A DNA stretch of 64,000 nt, taken from positions 1 through 64,000 of the forward strand of contig CALXLB010000044.1 in assembly GCA_944389085.1 (NCBI GenBank), given 5' to 3'. The notes beneath the pieces are model-generated. The model had not been told where the DNA came from and made no database searches. It saw only the letters and a program-made list of their open reading frames with translations. Shown here in pieces: positions 16,940 to 26,547 of the stretch. Both the position numbers and the translations under genes were made by a program. Source of the stretch: an uncultured Spirochaetaceae bacterium. GTDB lineage: Bacteria; Spirochaetota; Spirochaetia; Sphaerochaetales; Sphaerochaetaceae. Every line of letters starts with the position of its first letter. Within the stretch, counting starts at the first letter, position 1.

Positions 16940-18113
16940 TCAGAAGATTGTAGAACTCGGGAAAGCCAATTATATGAATAACTATTCCCAGTTTCCGATT
17001 GCCATTAAAAGCGGAAAGGGAATGGTACTGACAGATGAGGATGGAAAGGAATATCTCGATTTCGTTGCAGGCATTGCTGTCAATGCGCTTGGGTATGGCA
17101 ATGAAGATGAGAAGAAGGCTCTTCTTTCCGTAATTGATAGCGGTGTGCTTCATACTTCCAATCTTTATTACAATGCTCATGCTGTCCATGTTGCTGAAAT
17201 GCTCAATAAGCTGGCAGGATCAGAGGAGGTCTTTCTCTGCAATAGCGGAGCAGAGGCCAATGAAGCTGCTTTGAAGATGGCAAGGAAGTATGGTTCAGAG
17301 AAGGGCAAGGATGTGATTATCTCCTTCCAGCACTCCTTCCATGGACGCACTTATGGAGCTATTACCGTGACGGGGCAGGATAAATACCATAAAGGATTTG
17401 CTCCTATGCTTCCCGGTGTGGCCTATGCTGAATACAACAATCTTGATTCTGTGAAAGCTCTTGTCGATGAGCGCACAGCAGCAATCATTGTGGAACCGCT
17501 TCAAGGAGAAGGTGGAATAATTCCTGCAGAAAAAGATTTTCTCGAAGGATTGAGAAAACTTGCGGATGAGAATGATTTCCTTCTTATTTTCGATGAGGTG
17601 CAGTGCGGCATGGGCAGAACTGGCAAGCCGTTCTGTTTCCAGAACTATGGGATCGAACCCGATATCCTTACTCTGGCAAAGGCCCTTGGCGGAGGATTGC
17701 CGATGGGAGCAACACTGGCTTTCAAGAGGGCTAAGGGTATTTTCACTCCCGGAGATCATGCTGCTACTTTCGGAGGAAATGTCGCAGCTTCTGCTCTTGC
17801 TGGGGTTGTGCTTTCGAAGCTTCCTGAACTGTCGGCGAAAGTGGCTGAGAATGGAGCATATCTTGGGAAGAAGCTGGAAGAGCTTGTGAGAAAATACCCC
17901 TCTCTCTGTACAGAAGCCCGTGGTATGGGGTTCATGAGAGGACTGGATCTGAAAGTTCCTCCTCGCAGTGTCATTGCAAAGTGCATGGAGAAGGGCCTTC
18001 TGGTCTGTTCGGCAGGATATACGGTTCTGCGCTTTGTACCTCCTCTGATTGCTTCGAAGAGCGATATCGATAAAGCTATCGCTATCGTGGATGAGGCGCT
18101 TTCGGAATTATAA
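16932..18113 (+). CDS. argD: Acetylornithine aminotransferase
   Basis: 393 aa, class III PLP aminotransferase. Converts N-acetylglutamate semialdehyde to N-acetylornithine with glutamate as donor. Family marks: NSGAEANEAALKMAR, the FDEVQCGMGRTG stretch with the PLP-interacting Asp, and LAKALGGGLPMGA with the Schiff-base Lys. Last gene of the arg operon and translationally coupled to argB. The following ABC-transporter gene starts 7 bases after the stop, so transcription may continue into it. Confidence 0.95.
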   Translation: MSDQKIVELGKANYMNNYSQFPIAIKSGKGMVLTDEDGKEYLDFVAGIAVNALGYGNEDEKKALLSVIDSGVLHTSNLYYNAHAVHVAEMLNKLAGSEEVFLCNSGAEANEAALKMARKYGSEKGKDVIISFQHSFHGRTYGAITVTGQDKYHKGFAPMLPGVAYAEYNNLDSVKALVDERTAAIIVEPLQGEGGIIPAEKDFLEGLRKLADENDFLLIFDEVQCGMGRTGKPFCFQNYGIEPDILTLAKALGGGLPMGATLAFKRAKGIFTPGDHAATFGGNVAASALAGVVLSKLPELSAKVAENGAYLGKKLEELVRKYPSLCTEARGMGFMRGLDLKVPPRSVIAKCMEKGLLVCSAGYTVLRFVPPLIASKSDIDKAIAIVDEALSEL

Positions 18114-18120
18114 TGCTCTT

Positions 18121-19080
18121 ATGGCGGAACACGTTCTGGATGTAAGGAATCTGAGGGCAGAATATCCATCAGCTGATGGTGCTATCACAGCAGTTGATGA
18201 TCTTTCATTCTCTATTTCAAAGGGAGAGTGCCTTGCTCTTGTCGGAGAGACAGGAAGCGGTAAGAGCACTGTAGCACTCTCTATCCTGCGTCTGGGAAAA
18301 GCTCTTGTATCTGGTGAGATTCTTCTCGACGGAGAGAATATTCTGTCCCTCTCAGAGTGTGAGATGCAGCGCATTAGGGGGCGTAAGATTTCAGCTATCT
18401 TCCAGGACTCGATGTCAGGTCTTAATCCTGTTATTACAATCGGGCATCAGATGGCAGCTGTCATAAGACTGGGCAATAAAGAAGCTAGGCGGCAGGAAGT
18501 GAAGGAGAAATGCCTTTCCTTTCTCTCTTCTGTCGGTCTGGATGATGTGAACAGGGTTTATTCTTCCTATCCTCATGAGCTTTCGGGCGGCATGAGACAG
18601 CGTGTGATGATTGCTATGGCACTCTCCGCAGGATCCCAATCACTCTTGGTGGCTGATGAGCCGACTACAGCCCTCGATGCAACAGTACAGAAAGGTGTTC
18701 TCGCGCTTTTACGAGACCTGATAGATGAAAAAGGCATGTCCATGCTTCTTATCTCCCATGATCTTGGAACAGTTGCCGCTGTAGCCGATCGTGTTCTTGT
18801 CCTTTATGGTGGAGTGGCCATGGAAGAAGGAGACATCTCCTTGTTCCTTGCATCCTCTCTTCATCCTTATAGCAAAGCTTTGCTGAAAGCGGCCAGAGAA
18901 GATCTGTTCTCATTGCCCGTATCTGAAGAAACTGTTCCAGGATGCCGTTTTGCTCCGCGCTGCGATGAAGCAGAGGAGAGGTGTTTCCTTTCATGCCCTC
19001 CGATATACAACGTAGGAGAGCGTAAGGTAAGATGCTGGAAATATGGAGCTTGTGATGGATGCAGTTCTTTCTGTCAGTAA
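18121..19080 (+). CDS. Oligo/dipeptide ABC transporter ATPase (OppD/DppD type)
   Basis: 319 aa. Walker A GETGSGKST, Q-loop IFQDSMSGLNP, signature LSGGMRQR, Walker B LLVADEPTTALD and H-loop ISHDLGT are all present. The C-terminal extension with clustered Cys (PGCRFAPRCDEAEERC...) is the Opp/Dpp-type region that can bind an iron-sulfur cluster or metal. It powers peptide or nickel-type uptake together with the overlapping OppF-like ATPase. No permease or binding-protein genes are adjacent, so partners must lie elsewhere. ATG 18121 gives MAEHVLDVRNL; earlier in-frame starts lie inside argD. Confidence 0.9.
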   Translation: MAEHVLDVRNLRAEYPSADGAITAVDDLSFSISKGECLALVGETGSGKSTVALSILRLGKALVSGEILLDGENILSLSECEMQRIRGRKISAIFQDSMSGLNPVITIGHQMAAVIRLGNKEARRQEVKEKCLSFLSSVGLDDVNRVYSSYPHELSGGMRQRVMIAMALSAGSQSLLVADEPTTALDATVQKGVLALLRDLIDEKGMSMLLISHDLGTVAAVADRVLVLYGGVAMEEGDISLFLASSLHPYSKALLKAAREDLFSLPVSEETVPGCRFAPRCDEAEERCFLSCPPIYNVGERKVRCWKYGACDGCSSFCQ

Positions 19081-19978
19081 TCTCACAAAAAGCTTTGGAG
19101 ATCATCTGGTCCTCGATGATATCTCGTTTACCCTGAAAAAAGGAGAGACTCTGGGCATTGCAGGTGAATCAGGCAGCGGCAAGACGACTCTCGGCAGGAC
19201 GCTTCTTCGTCTCATCGAACCTGATTCCGGTTCCATTATCTTTTCTGGAATTGATATCTGTAAGTGCACAGCGAGTGAGATCAGAAAACTGCGGAAGAGG
19301 ATGCAGATCATATTCCAGAATCCATACTCATCTATAGATCCATATGAGAGAGTGTTCGATGTCATTCGCGCTCCTCTCGTAAATGCTTCGGCCGGAAGAA
19401 GAGCAGAGCAGAGGAAGATGGTTAGGGAAACACTTGGCCTTGTCGGCCTTCCTGTCTCTGCCATGGATAAAAGAGCAGGAGAATTCTCCGGAGGCGAGAG
19501 ACAGCGTATTGCAATAGCGAGAGCCATCATAACATCCCCTGATCTTATAATCGCAGATGAATGTGTCTCTTCCCTCGATGTCTCCGTACGTGCTGGAATA
19601 CTCCGCTTGCTGCTGTCCTTACAGAAAGAACTGGGGCTTTCATATATCTTCATCAGCCATGATCTTTCTTCTCTGAAATGCATGAGCCACTGGATTGCTG
19701 TGATGTATCACGGGCGTTTTGTGGAGATTGCGCCTTCTGCGGTTTTATTCTCTGAACCTCTTCATCCCTATACGAGGGAACTTCTAGCTTCAGTATTGCT
19801 TCCAGAAACAGGGGCGAGGGAAGCTCTCCGGGATTCAGGGAGCGCAGAATTCCCTTCAAGTCCTTTCTCCGGCTGTCTCTATGCTCATCGCTGTCCGATG
19901 AGAGATAAATGCAGTATGAGATGTCCTCAGCTGAAGGAAGTCTCTCCTGGGCATTCCGTTGCCTGCAATTTTTTCTAA
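19055..19978 (+). CDS. Oligo/dipeptide ABC transporter ATPase (OppF/DppF type)
   Basis: 307 aa. Complete ABC ATPase: Walker A GESGSGKTT, IFQNPYSSIDP, signature FSGGERQR, Walker B LIIADECVSSLD (Cys where Pro is common) and ISHDLSS. A C-terminal Cys-rich stretch (CLYAHRCPMRDKCSMRC) is typical. ATG 19055 is preferred over 19043 because GGAG lies 6 bases before it. It overlaps the OppD-like gene by 26 bases, so the two are made together and presumably form the ATPase heterodimer of one importer. The transmembrane partners are not in this window. Confidence 0.9.
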   Translation: MDAVLSVSNLTKSFGDHLVLDDISFTLKKGETLGIAGESGSGKTTLGRTLLRLIEPDSGSIIFSGIDICKCTASEIRKLRKRMQIIFQNPYSSIDPYERVFDVIRAPLVNASAGRRAEQRKMVRETLGLVGLPVSAMDKRAGEFSGGERQRIAIARAIITSPDLIIADECVSSLDVSVRAGILRLLLSLQKELGLSYIFISHDLSSLKCMSHWIAVMYHGRFVEIAPSAVLFSEPLHPYTRELLASVLLPETGAREALRDSGSAEFPSSPFSGCLYAHRCPMRDKCSMRCPQLKEVSPGHSVACNFF

Positions 19979-20020
19979 GATTGTTTGCATCGTTTTGCAA
20001 CTGGGGATAGTATCAGAAGT

Positions 20021-21388
20021 GTGAGAAGACTCAGTACGGAGGATAAATTCCGACAGATGACAGAGACGCCAGTGAGGCGTCTTATTGCTACTCTTGCAGT
20101 TCCTACTGTAATCAGTAATCTCATTTCTACGCTCTATAATGCGGCAGATACTTTCTTTGTCGGTCAGATATCAACATCTGCTTCAGCGGCAGTCGGCGTT
20201 GCGCTCTCACTGCAGGCAGTGATTCAGGCAATCGGCTTCTTTTTCGGGCAGGGCAGTGGAAACAATATGTCAAGGCAGCTGGGAGCCCATCATGAGAACA
20301 CTGCTGAGGTCCTTGCTTCAACAGGCTTCTTCTCCTCATTTATCCTCTCCCTCATTGTGACAGTCTTCGGGCTGTTCTTTCTGCAGCCAATGGCAGTTTT
20401 CCTTGGTTCTTCGGAGACGATACTGCCATATGCGGTGGATTACATGTTCTGGATACTTCTGGCGTCTCCTTTTATGGCTTCATCGCTTGTACTGAATAAT
20501 CAGCTGAGGTTCGAAGGCAATTCATTTTACTCGATGATCGGTCTGACAACAGGAGGTATTCTGAACCTCTTTCTCGATCCGCTCCTTATTTTCGCTTTCG
20601 ATATGGGAATTGCCGGAGCTGCTATAGCGACAGCTGTAAGCCAGATCATAAGCTTCATACTGCTTCTGGTCTTCTCACAGAAGATAGGAACTGTAAAGAT
20701 ACGAATCTCAGCTTTCAAGCCTTCCAGAAAGATATTCGGCATGATCTTCAATGGTGGTCTGCCATCGCTTTGCAGACAGAGTGTTGCAAGTGTTGCCATG
20801 ATCTGCCTGAACAATGCGGCGAAACCATTTGGCGATGCAGCAATAGCTGCTATGGCGATTGTCAACAAGATCGGCAATTTCACTAATTCCGTATTGCTTG
20901 GTGTGGGGCAGGGATTCTAGCCTGTCTGCGGTTATAATTTCGGGGCTGGTAAATATAAGAGAGTAAAGGAAGGTTTCTGGTTCTGCGTAAAATCGATGTC
21001 AGTGCTTCTCATTGTACTGGCAGTTGCGGAGTTTATCTGGGCGTCTCCTATTGTGGGATTCTTCAGAAAGGGAGACCCGGATGTTATTGAAATCGGCTCA
21101 ATCGCTCTGCGTCTGCGATGCTTTACGCTGGTTTTCTCTTCCTGGATAACTATAAGCAATATGCTCCTGCAGACAACAGGAAAGATGTGGAGAGCTTCAA
21201 TCCTGGGCTTTGCGCGTCAGGGCATAATACTTATACCGATTGTCTGGATACTGCCGCCGTTCATAGGTATCTGGGGCATACAGATTGCACAGCCATTGGC
21301 AGATCTTATCACATTCATGATGTCGGTGCCGATGACAATGAGCGTAATCAGGAAAATGAACGAAGGAGCAAGCCGGGACCTGTCCTGA
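20021..21388 (+). pseudogene. MATE-family transporter 2, interrupted by amber codon
   Basis: A full-length MATE gene (about 455 codons) with one in-frame TAG at 20918-20920. Before it the protein reads LLGVGQGF and after it PVCGYNFGAGKY in the same frame. Relatives have Gln at this point (GQGFQPVCGYNFGA), so a single CAG-to-TAG change explains the break. The remainder runs open to 21388 with no other damage, so the mutation is recent or an error. The first half alone (about 300 aa, seven or so helices) would not form a normal transporter. The start is uncertain: GTG 20021 fits the family's N-terminus (STEDKF...MTETPVRRLI), with ATG 20057 as alternative. Confidence 0.88.
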
Positions 21389-21727
21389 TCAGAGATTCTC
21401 TTTGCTGATAGCCTCAACAGTGCTTTTCAGGATTGTTTCCAGATGTGCATAGTCTGCAGGGATTTTTTCTTCACTTACTTCCTCAAGTCTGGAAGCAGCT
21501 GTCCTGAGATTGTTCAGACCAAGCTTTTCAGCGCTCTTCCTGATTCTGTGGGCCTCTTTCTTCACGCTTTCCTTATCATTGGCGTCTACTGCATTCTTCA
21601 ATGCCTGATAATCTGCAGAAGCAAATGCTTTCAGCGTCTCTTTAAGGGCGGAAACATCTCCGCAGAAATCCTCTATTACTGATTCATAATCCATGCCGAT
21701 CGCCCCGGCCAGGCTTTTAATGCTCAT
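21389..21727 (-). CDS. Hpt-like histidine phosphotransfer domain protein
   Basis: 112 aa, all-helical and acidic. The centre KKEAHRIRKSAEKLGLNNLR resembles the phospho-His helix of Hpt domains (AHxLKGSAxxLG), with His in AHRIRKSAEKLG as the candidate phosphate acceptor. Hpt proteins relay phosphate between hybrid kinases and response regulators. No kinase or regulator is nearby. The start at 21727 (MSIKSLAGAIGMDYES) is chosen because the domain begins there; no good ribosome site is visible. It follows the lysR gene on the same strand and converges on the broken MATE gene. Confidence 0.65.
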   Translation of the reverse strand: MSIKSLAGAIGMDYESVIEDFCGDVSALKETLKAFASADYQALKNAVDANDKESVKKEAHRIRKSAEKLGLNNLRTAASRLEEVSEEKIPADYAHLETILKSTVEAISKENL

Positions 21728-21794
21728 GCTAGGAATATCGCAAAGGATGAAACGGCAGTCAATGAGAAATTGATAAAATGGCCGTTTTTGCCGC

Positions 21795-22688
21795 TTATAT
21801 TTCAGTTTTTCCGCATCCCCGATTATCTGAATCAGATAAGAATTGCAGGAAACTTCCAACAGCTGGTGATGTAATGGTATTCTTCTTCCAGCAGAGGACA
21901 CTGCCTGTTATAAGAGGTGGATGAAGAGGTATGAATGAAAGATCCTCGAAACCTGAAAATAAGTTTAAGCCTATAGCTGTGCCGACACCTGTCCGGACAA
22001 GCAAAGCCACGTTCCGGCCAAGGTTGTAGCGTGCAGCTATATTCACTTTGTCAAAAGAGCATCCCAGCCAGTTCTCAAGTGTTAATCTCACTTCGCTGCG
22101 CATTGGAATGATAAGTGCTTCATTCTGCAGATCCTGGGGAGTCACAGCGGATTTCCCTGCAAGCGGTGAGGTGGAAGAGACAATTGCGCCCCAGTGTTCC
22201 TTTGTTTTCAGATGCAATGTCTCAAAGCGTTCTGTGTCGTCAGGTTCTGTCATCAAGGCTATGTCCACCAATCCTTTCTCGATCTCTTCTCTGATTGTAT
22301 CGACATTAGCTGTAATCATTCTGTAGCTTACTGCGGGGTGAAGCGTCCTGAATTCTGACATGGCAGAGGCTAACTCTTCCATGCTGTCTGTCTCTGTGCA
22401 CCCGATGGATATTTCTCCTGTAATCTCTTTGTCCTTTGTCCCGATGTTCATTGCTGTAGAATCTGCCAGAGAAATGATTTCCTCAGCTCTTCGCTTGAGG
22501 TACATGCCATCTTCTGTCAGCTTCATCGAGTATTTGCCTCGTTTAAAGAGCTTTGTTCCAAGCTCATCTTCTAGGTTCTGTATCTGTCTTGTGAGAGTGG
22601 GCTGTGTCACATGAAGAATCGATGCTGCATGTGTGATATTCTCTTCCTCAGCGATTGCAAGAAAGTATCTAAGGGGTCGTAGTTCCAT
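21795..22688 (-). CDS. LysR-family transcriptional regulator
   Basis: 297 aa. N-terminal winged helix-turn-helix with the LysR pattern MELRPLRYFLAIAEEENITH...LHVTQPTLTRQIQNLE, then an effector-binding domain. It probably controls the divergent CMD-cupin gene, with which it shares a 112-base promoter region containing two perfect inverted repeats, and also its own expression. The effector is unknown. The final about 10 residues (DSDNRGCGKTEI) are hydrophilic and not conserved in the family as far as I can judge. Confidence 0.9.
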   Translation of the reverse strand: MELRPLRYFLAIAEEENITHAASILHVTQPTLTRQIQNLEDELGTKLFKRGKYSMKLTEDGMYLKRRAEEIISLADSTAMNIGTKDKEITGEISIGCTETDSMEELASAMSEFRTLHPAVSYRMITANVDTIREEIEKGLVDIALMTEPDDTERFETLHLKTKEHWGAIVSSTSPLAGKSAVTPQDLQNEALIIPMRSEVRLTLENWLGCSFDKVNIAARYNLGRNVALLVRTGVGTAIGLNLFSGFEDLSFIPLHPPLITGSVLCWKKNTITSPAVGSFLQFLSDSDNRGCGKTEI

Positions 22689-22725
22689 TCCCTGATTATA
22701 TCTGAAATATAGAGTTTATCTATTT

Positions 22726-22768
22726 CTTATTATGAAAAATAAGTATTAGACATATCAGTCTGCTGATA
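22726..22768. promoter_or_regulatory. Two palindromes between lysR and the cupin gene
   Basis: CTTATT (22726-22731) with AATAAG (22738-22743), and TATCAG (22753-22758) with CTGATA (22763-22768), are two perfect inverted repeats. The second contains a T-N11-A-type spacing expected of LysR binding sites. They lie midway between the two divergent starts and are the likely operator of the LysR protein. Confidence 0.55.
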
Positions 22769-22800
22769 CTAAATTTCTTTCTGGAGATGATGGAGGTCTT

Positions 22801-23535
22801 ATGGTTAAACAGACAGCAGGGCGTGATGCCCTTACAGGTTTTGCGGATGAATTTGCTCATCTCAATGATGACATACTCTTCGGAGAGGTATGGTCGAGAG
22901 AAGACAGACTCTCTCTGAAGATGAGATCAATACTTACTATAACGGTACTTGTATCGAAAGGTCTTATTGATTCTTCTTTCCAGTATCATATGCAGACTGC
23001 GAAGAAGAACGGTGTCGCAAAAGCAGAGATGGGGGAGATTCTCACTCATGTGGCTTTCTATGCAGGCTGGCCAAATGCATGGGCTGCATTCAGAGTTGCA
23101 CTTGAAGTCTATAAGGATGATGAAGGGAAGGACGGAGGCATGTTCGGCCTTGGAGACCCCAATGATGAATATGCCAAATATTTCATCGGTAAGTCATATC
23201 TCAAACCGCTTACAGATTCGAAGGAAACTGTCTTCATGGCGAATGTCACATTCGAGCCCGGATGCCGCAATAACTGGCATATACATCACTCTGATAAAGG
23301 CGGCGGACAGATTCTTCTCTGTACATCAGGGCGTGGATGGTATCAGGAGGAAGGAAAGGATGCGCAGGAGCTTCACCCTGGTGATGTCATCACAATCCCC
23401 AGAGAAGTGAAGCACTGGCATGGTGCGGCAAAGGATAGCTGGTTCAGCCATATCGCAGTGGAAGTTCCAGGGGAGAATACAAGGAACGAATGGTGCGAAG
23501 CAGTAACGGATGAGGTTTACGGAAAGCTTAAGTGA
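22801..23535 (+). CDS. Carboxymuconolactone decarboxylase-like/cupin fusion
   Basis: 244 aa with two domains. Residues about 5-105 are a CMD/AhpD-like helical domain (MRSILTITVLVSKG, then THVAFYAGWPNAWAAF); the redox CxxC pair of AhpD is absent. Residues about 135-225 are a cupin with the metal-binding pattern WHIHHSDKGGGQ and a second His motif in VKHWHGAAKD. Such fusions are annotated as decarboxylases or quinone/aldehyde-detoxifying proteins, but their substrates are mostly unknown. A GGAGG-like site precedes the start. Divergent from lysR, which probably senses the related compound. Confidence 0.85.
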   Translation: MVKQTAGRDALTGFADEFAHLNDDILFGEVWSREDRLSLKMRSILTITVLVSKGLIDSSFQYHMQTAKKNGVAKAEMGEILTHVAFYAGWPNAWAAFRVALEVYKDDEGKDGGMFGLGDPNDEYAKYFIGKSYLKPLTDSKETVFMANVTFEPGCRNNWHIHHSDKGGGQILLCTSGRGWYQEEGKDAQELHPGDVITIPREVKHWHGAAKDSWFSHIAVEVPGENTRNEWCEAVTDEVYGKLK

Positions 23536-23718
23536 GAAACCAAGCCGGAGGTGTCACAGCCTCTCGGTAATTGAGGCAGGGCTTATTATGAGAAAATCTG
23601 TATCACCTCTGGAAAATGATTCTGATATGACATTCTCGAAGCGATTGGAGTGAAGAAAACAGTACTGCCTTTGATAGATGCATAATCTCTGTTGAGAAGA
23701 GACAGGAGCTGTTTTATC

Positions 23719-25116
23719 ATGACAGCAAAAGGATACGCTATGGTTTCTCGCTCTGCCTCTGGAAAGATGGATATGCTTTCCGGAAGTCTTTTGGATAAGA
23801 TTCTTATCTTCGCTCTTCCGCTTGCTGCCAGCAGTATATTGCAGCAGCTTTTCAATTCAGTTGATGTTGCTGTCGTCGGCAATTTCGCCAGGGATAAGGC
23901 TGCCGCTACAGCTGCAGTAGGCAGTAATGGATCTGTAATCAACTTGATCATCAATCTCTTTGTCGGGATATCGGTGGGTGCAAATGTCGTTATCTCAGGA
24001 TATCTAGGAGGCCACAATGAGGAGAAAGCTGGCAGAGCAGTCCATAGTGCGATGACGATTGCTGCTATCAGCGGGGTGATTCTTCTTTTTATCGGAGTAT
24101 CTGTTGCAAAACCTATCCTTATATTGATGAATACACCGGAAAATGTTCTGGATTACGCTGTTCAGTATCTTAGAATCTATTTCCTTGGAATGCCGTTCAT
24201 AATGGTCTATAACTTCGGTTCTGCTGTCCTCAGAAGCATCGGAGATACTAAACGTCCTTTGATCTGTCTTGTCGTCTCTGGTGTGATCAATGCCTGTCTG
24301 AATCTTGTTCTTGTGATTGTCTTTCATCTTGATGTTGCAGGTGTTGCCATCGCGACAGTATTCTCGAATGTCGTGAGTTCAACGATGGTCGTAATATTTC
24401 TCATCAGAGAGAAAAGTGCTGTAAAACTTGACCTGAAGAAGCTTGGAATTGCAAAGTCTGATCTGCAGAGAATGCTGGCAATAGGCGTACCTGCAGGATT
24501 GCAGAGCATGGTTTTTTCTGTGTCGAATGTAATCATACAGTCGGTGATGAACGGATTCGGTACATCCGCTGTCGCGGGGTCTGCCGTTTCTCTGAACTAT
24601 GAGAATTTCTCTTATTACATCATCGCTGCTTTCAATCAGGCCTGCGTAACATTCACAAGCCAGAATTACAGTGCAGGAAATTATGATCGCTGCCGCCGTG
24701 TCTTCCGTCTTTGCATGTTTTTGGGAATGGTGATGACTGCTGCATTGAGCTGGTCTTTCATTCTTGGTCGCCATTTCTTCATTTCGCTTTTTACAAGCGA
24801 ACCAGAGGTTGCAGGATATGCAGTGACTAGGATGATGATAATCCTTTCCCTGAACTTCCTTTCCAATACATATGAAATCGGAGGAGCCTCATTAAGAGGT
24901 ATCGGCAAGTCGATGACACCAGCGGTTCTCACAATCTTCGGAACCTGTATTTTCCGTCTCTTCTGGGCTTATACAGTCTGCAGGGCTTATCCATCTTTTG
25001 ATGTCCTCTTGAGTGTCTACCCGATATCTTGGTGTATCACAGGAAGCGCGGTGCTTATTGCAAGCTTCCTGATCAGGAGAAGACTGTTTGTCAATCCAGT
25101 CAGAAAATTAGCTTAA
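23719..25116 (+). CDS. MATE-family efflux transporter 3
   Basis: 465 aa from ATG 23719 (AGGAG 11 bases before). About 12 membrane helices; starts its membrane part with ILIFALPLAASSILQQLFNS, and the second half begins near AIGVPAGLQSMVF. The motif SVDVAVVGNFAR replaces the usual AD-x-x-FVG. Na+ or H+ coupled export of drugs or metabolites is expected; no substrate can be inferred. The 183 bases before it hold no gene that I can recognise. It converges on MATE 4. Confidence 0.9.
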   Translation: MTAKGYAMVSRSASGKMDMLSGSLLDKILIFALPLAASSILQQLFNSVDVAVVGNFARDKAAATAAVGSNGSVINLIINLFVGISVGANVVISGYLGGHNEEKAGRAVHSAMTIAAISGVILLFIGVSVAKPILILMNTPENVLDYAVQYLRIYFLGMPFIMVYNFGSAVLRSIGDTKRPLICLVVSGVINACLNLVLVIVFHLDVAGVAIATVFSNVVSSTMVVIFLIREKSAVKLDLKKLGIAKSDLQRMLAIGVPAGLQSMVFSVSNVIIQSVMNGFGTSAVAGSAVSLNYENFSYYIIAAFNQACVTFTSQNYSAGNYDRCRRVFRLCMFLGMVMTAALSWSFILGRHFFISLFTSEPEVAGYAVTRMMIILSLNFLSNTYEIGGASLRGIGKSMTPAVLTIFGTCIFRLFWAYTVCRAYPSFDVLLSVYPISWCITGSAVLIASFLIRRRLFVNPVRKLA

Positions 25117-25162
25117 GGATATCCAGCTGCATGGCAAATCAGGCACTTCATTCTCTAATTCT

Positions 25163-26491
25163 CTATAGTTGCTTGTTTTTATATGCTGAATAAGTCATCA
25201 GGAAGTAGATGCTCCAGCCAATCGGGACCACATACCATACCACAGCCACTCCGAATCTGGGGGCGAGAAGCATGGAGCCAATGACTCTGAAAGAGAGGTT
25301 CGCAATGCTTGCAAGTGTGAAGAACCTCATCTCTCCAAGTCCTCTGAGAACTCCTCCTGTAACCATGGCAAAGCCCAGTATGGAGTAGAAGAAGCAGAGG
25401 AAAGAGAGATAGTTTTCGCATGTTCTGTAAGCTTCTGCAGTACCTTCTTCCCCAAGGAACAATGCTGCAATGATATTCCTTCCTGGCAATAGCAGGAGAC
25501 AGATAAGGGCTCCTGAGATGATTATGAGGAGCAAAGCAGCCTTGTAACCGCTCCTGATTCTCTCTTTTTTCCCTGCTCCTGCATTCTGGGCTGTGTATGG
25601 ACTGATTGCATTGCCCGTTGCTGAAAGAGGCACTGTGGCGATGTTGTCGACTCTGATTGCTGCAGAGTATCCGGCAAGTACAGCAGTCCCGAATGTGTTG
25701 ACGACACTCTGCACAAGCATCATGCCTGCAGCTATCGTTGATTGCTGGATGATTGATGGAATTGCTATTGCTGTCATCTCTTTCAGAAGGGAGGCTGAGA
25801 AGTATCTTTCTGCTCTCCCTTGCAGCTTGTTCAGTACTTTTATGAGGATGATGAATGAAAGCAGTGCAGATATTGCCTGCGAGACAAGTGTCGCCCATGC
25901 AGCTCCTTCTATACCCATTCCAAGTCCTGCTACAGCAATGATATCCAGACCGACATTCAGTAAGGATGAGAATACAAGAAGACAGAGTGGTATTGATGAT
26001 TTCCCCAGTGATGTGAAGACAGATGAGAAAATATTGTAGATGAAAAGAAATGGCAGACCAAGAAAATATATCTGGAGATAGGATACAGCTTCTTCCATGA
26101 TATCCCCTGGTGTTCTCAGCAATGAGAGGATTGATGGAGAGAGCGCATACCCGATGCTGGCAAGGATGATGGAGAATAGGGCGAATGAAATCACTGCGGT
26201 GCTGATGCTCTCTTTCATTCTGCTGTATTGGTGTGCTCCGAATTCCCGGCTTGTGACTACAGTTGCACCTGATCCTCCTCCGATTGCAGCTGCAATGAAG
26301 ACTGATGTGAGTGCGGATGAGGCTCCGACAGCAGCAAGGGCTCCTTCTCCAACAAAGCGTCCTACGATTACTGAATCTGCCATTGTGTAGAACTGCTGGA
26401 AGAGAGAACCAAGTATAAGGGGCAGTGCCAATCTTACGATTGATGGCAGAGGAGGCTCTGTAATAAGGTAATCATCAGCACGTTTTTTCAT
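25163..26491 (-). CDS. MATE-family efflux transporter 4
   Basis: 442 aa with about 12 membrane helices. N-terminal LALPLILGSLFQQFYTMADS and VIVGRFVGEGALAAVGA are clear MATE signatures, and an internal repeat begins near AIPSIIQQSTIA. It points towards MATE 3 with 46 bases between stops, and away from the purO-like gene. MATE 3 and MATE 4 are only distantly similar, so this is not a recent duplication. Confidence 0.9.
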   Translation of the reverse strand: MKKRADDYLITEPPLPSIVRLALPLILGSLFQQFYTMADSVIVGRFVGEGALAAVGASSALTSVFIAAAIGGGSGATVVTSREFGAHQYSRMKESISTAVISFALFSIILASIGYALSPSILSLLRTPGDIMEEAVSYLQIYFLGLPFLFIYNIFSSVFTSLGKSSIPLCLLVFSSLLNVGLDIIAVAGLGMGIEGAAWATLVSQAISALLSFIILIKVLNKLQGRAERYFSASLLKEMTAIAIPSIIQQSTIAAGMMLVQSVVNTFGTAVLAGYSAAIRVDNIATVPLSATGNAISPYTAQNAGAGKKERIRSGYKAALLLIIISGALICLLLLPGRNIIAALFLGEEGTAEAYRTCENYLSFLCFFYSILGFAMVTGGVLRGLGEMRFFTLASIANLSFRVIGSMLLAPRFGVAVVWYVVPIGWSIYFLMTYSAYKNKQL

Positions 26492-26547
26492 CTTGCTATG
26501 ATTTTAATTCGCTTTAAATCTTTCGTCTCTCTCTGTATCATCGGAAT

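Noticed and set aside
20021-21388. TAG readthrough as a general feature of the organism
   Set aside because: Several genes end at TAG in the window (for example argJ) without readthrough signs; a single mutation is simpler.
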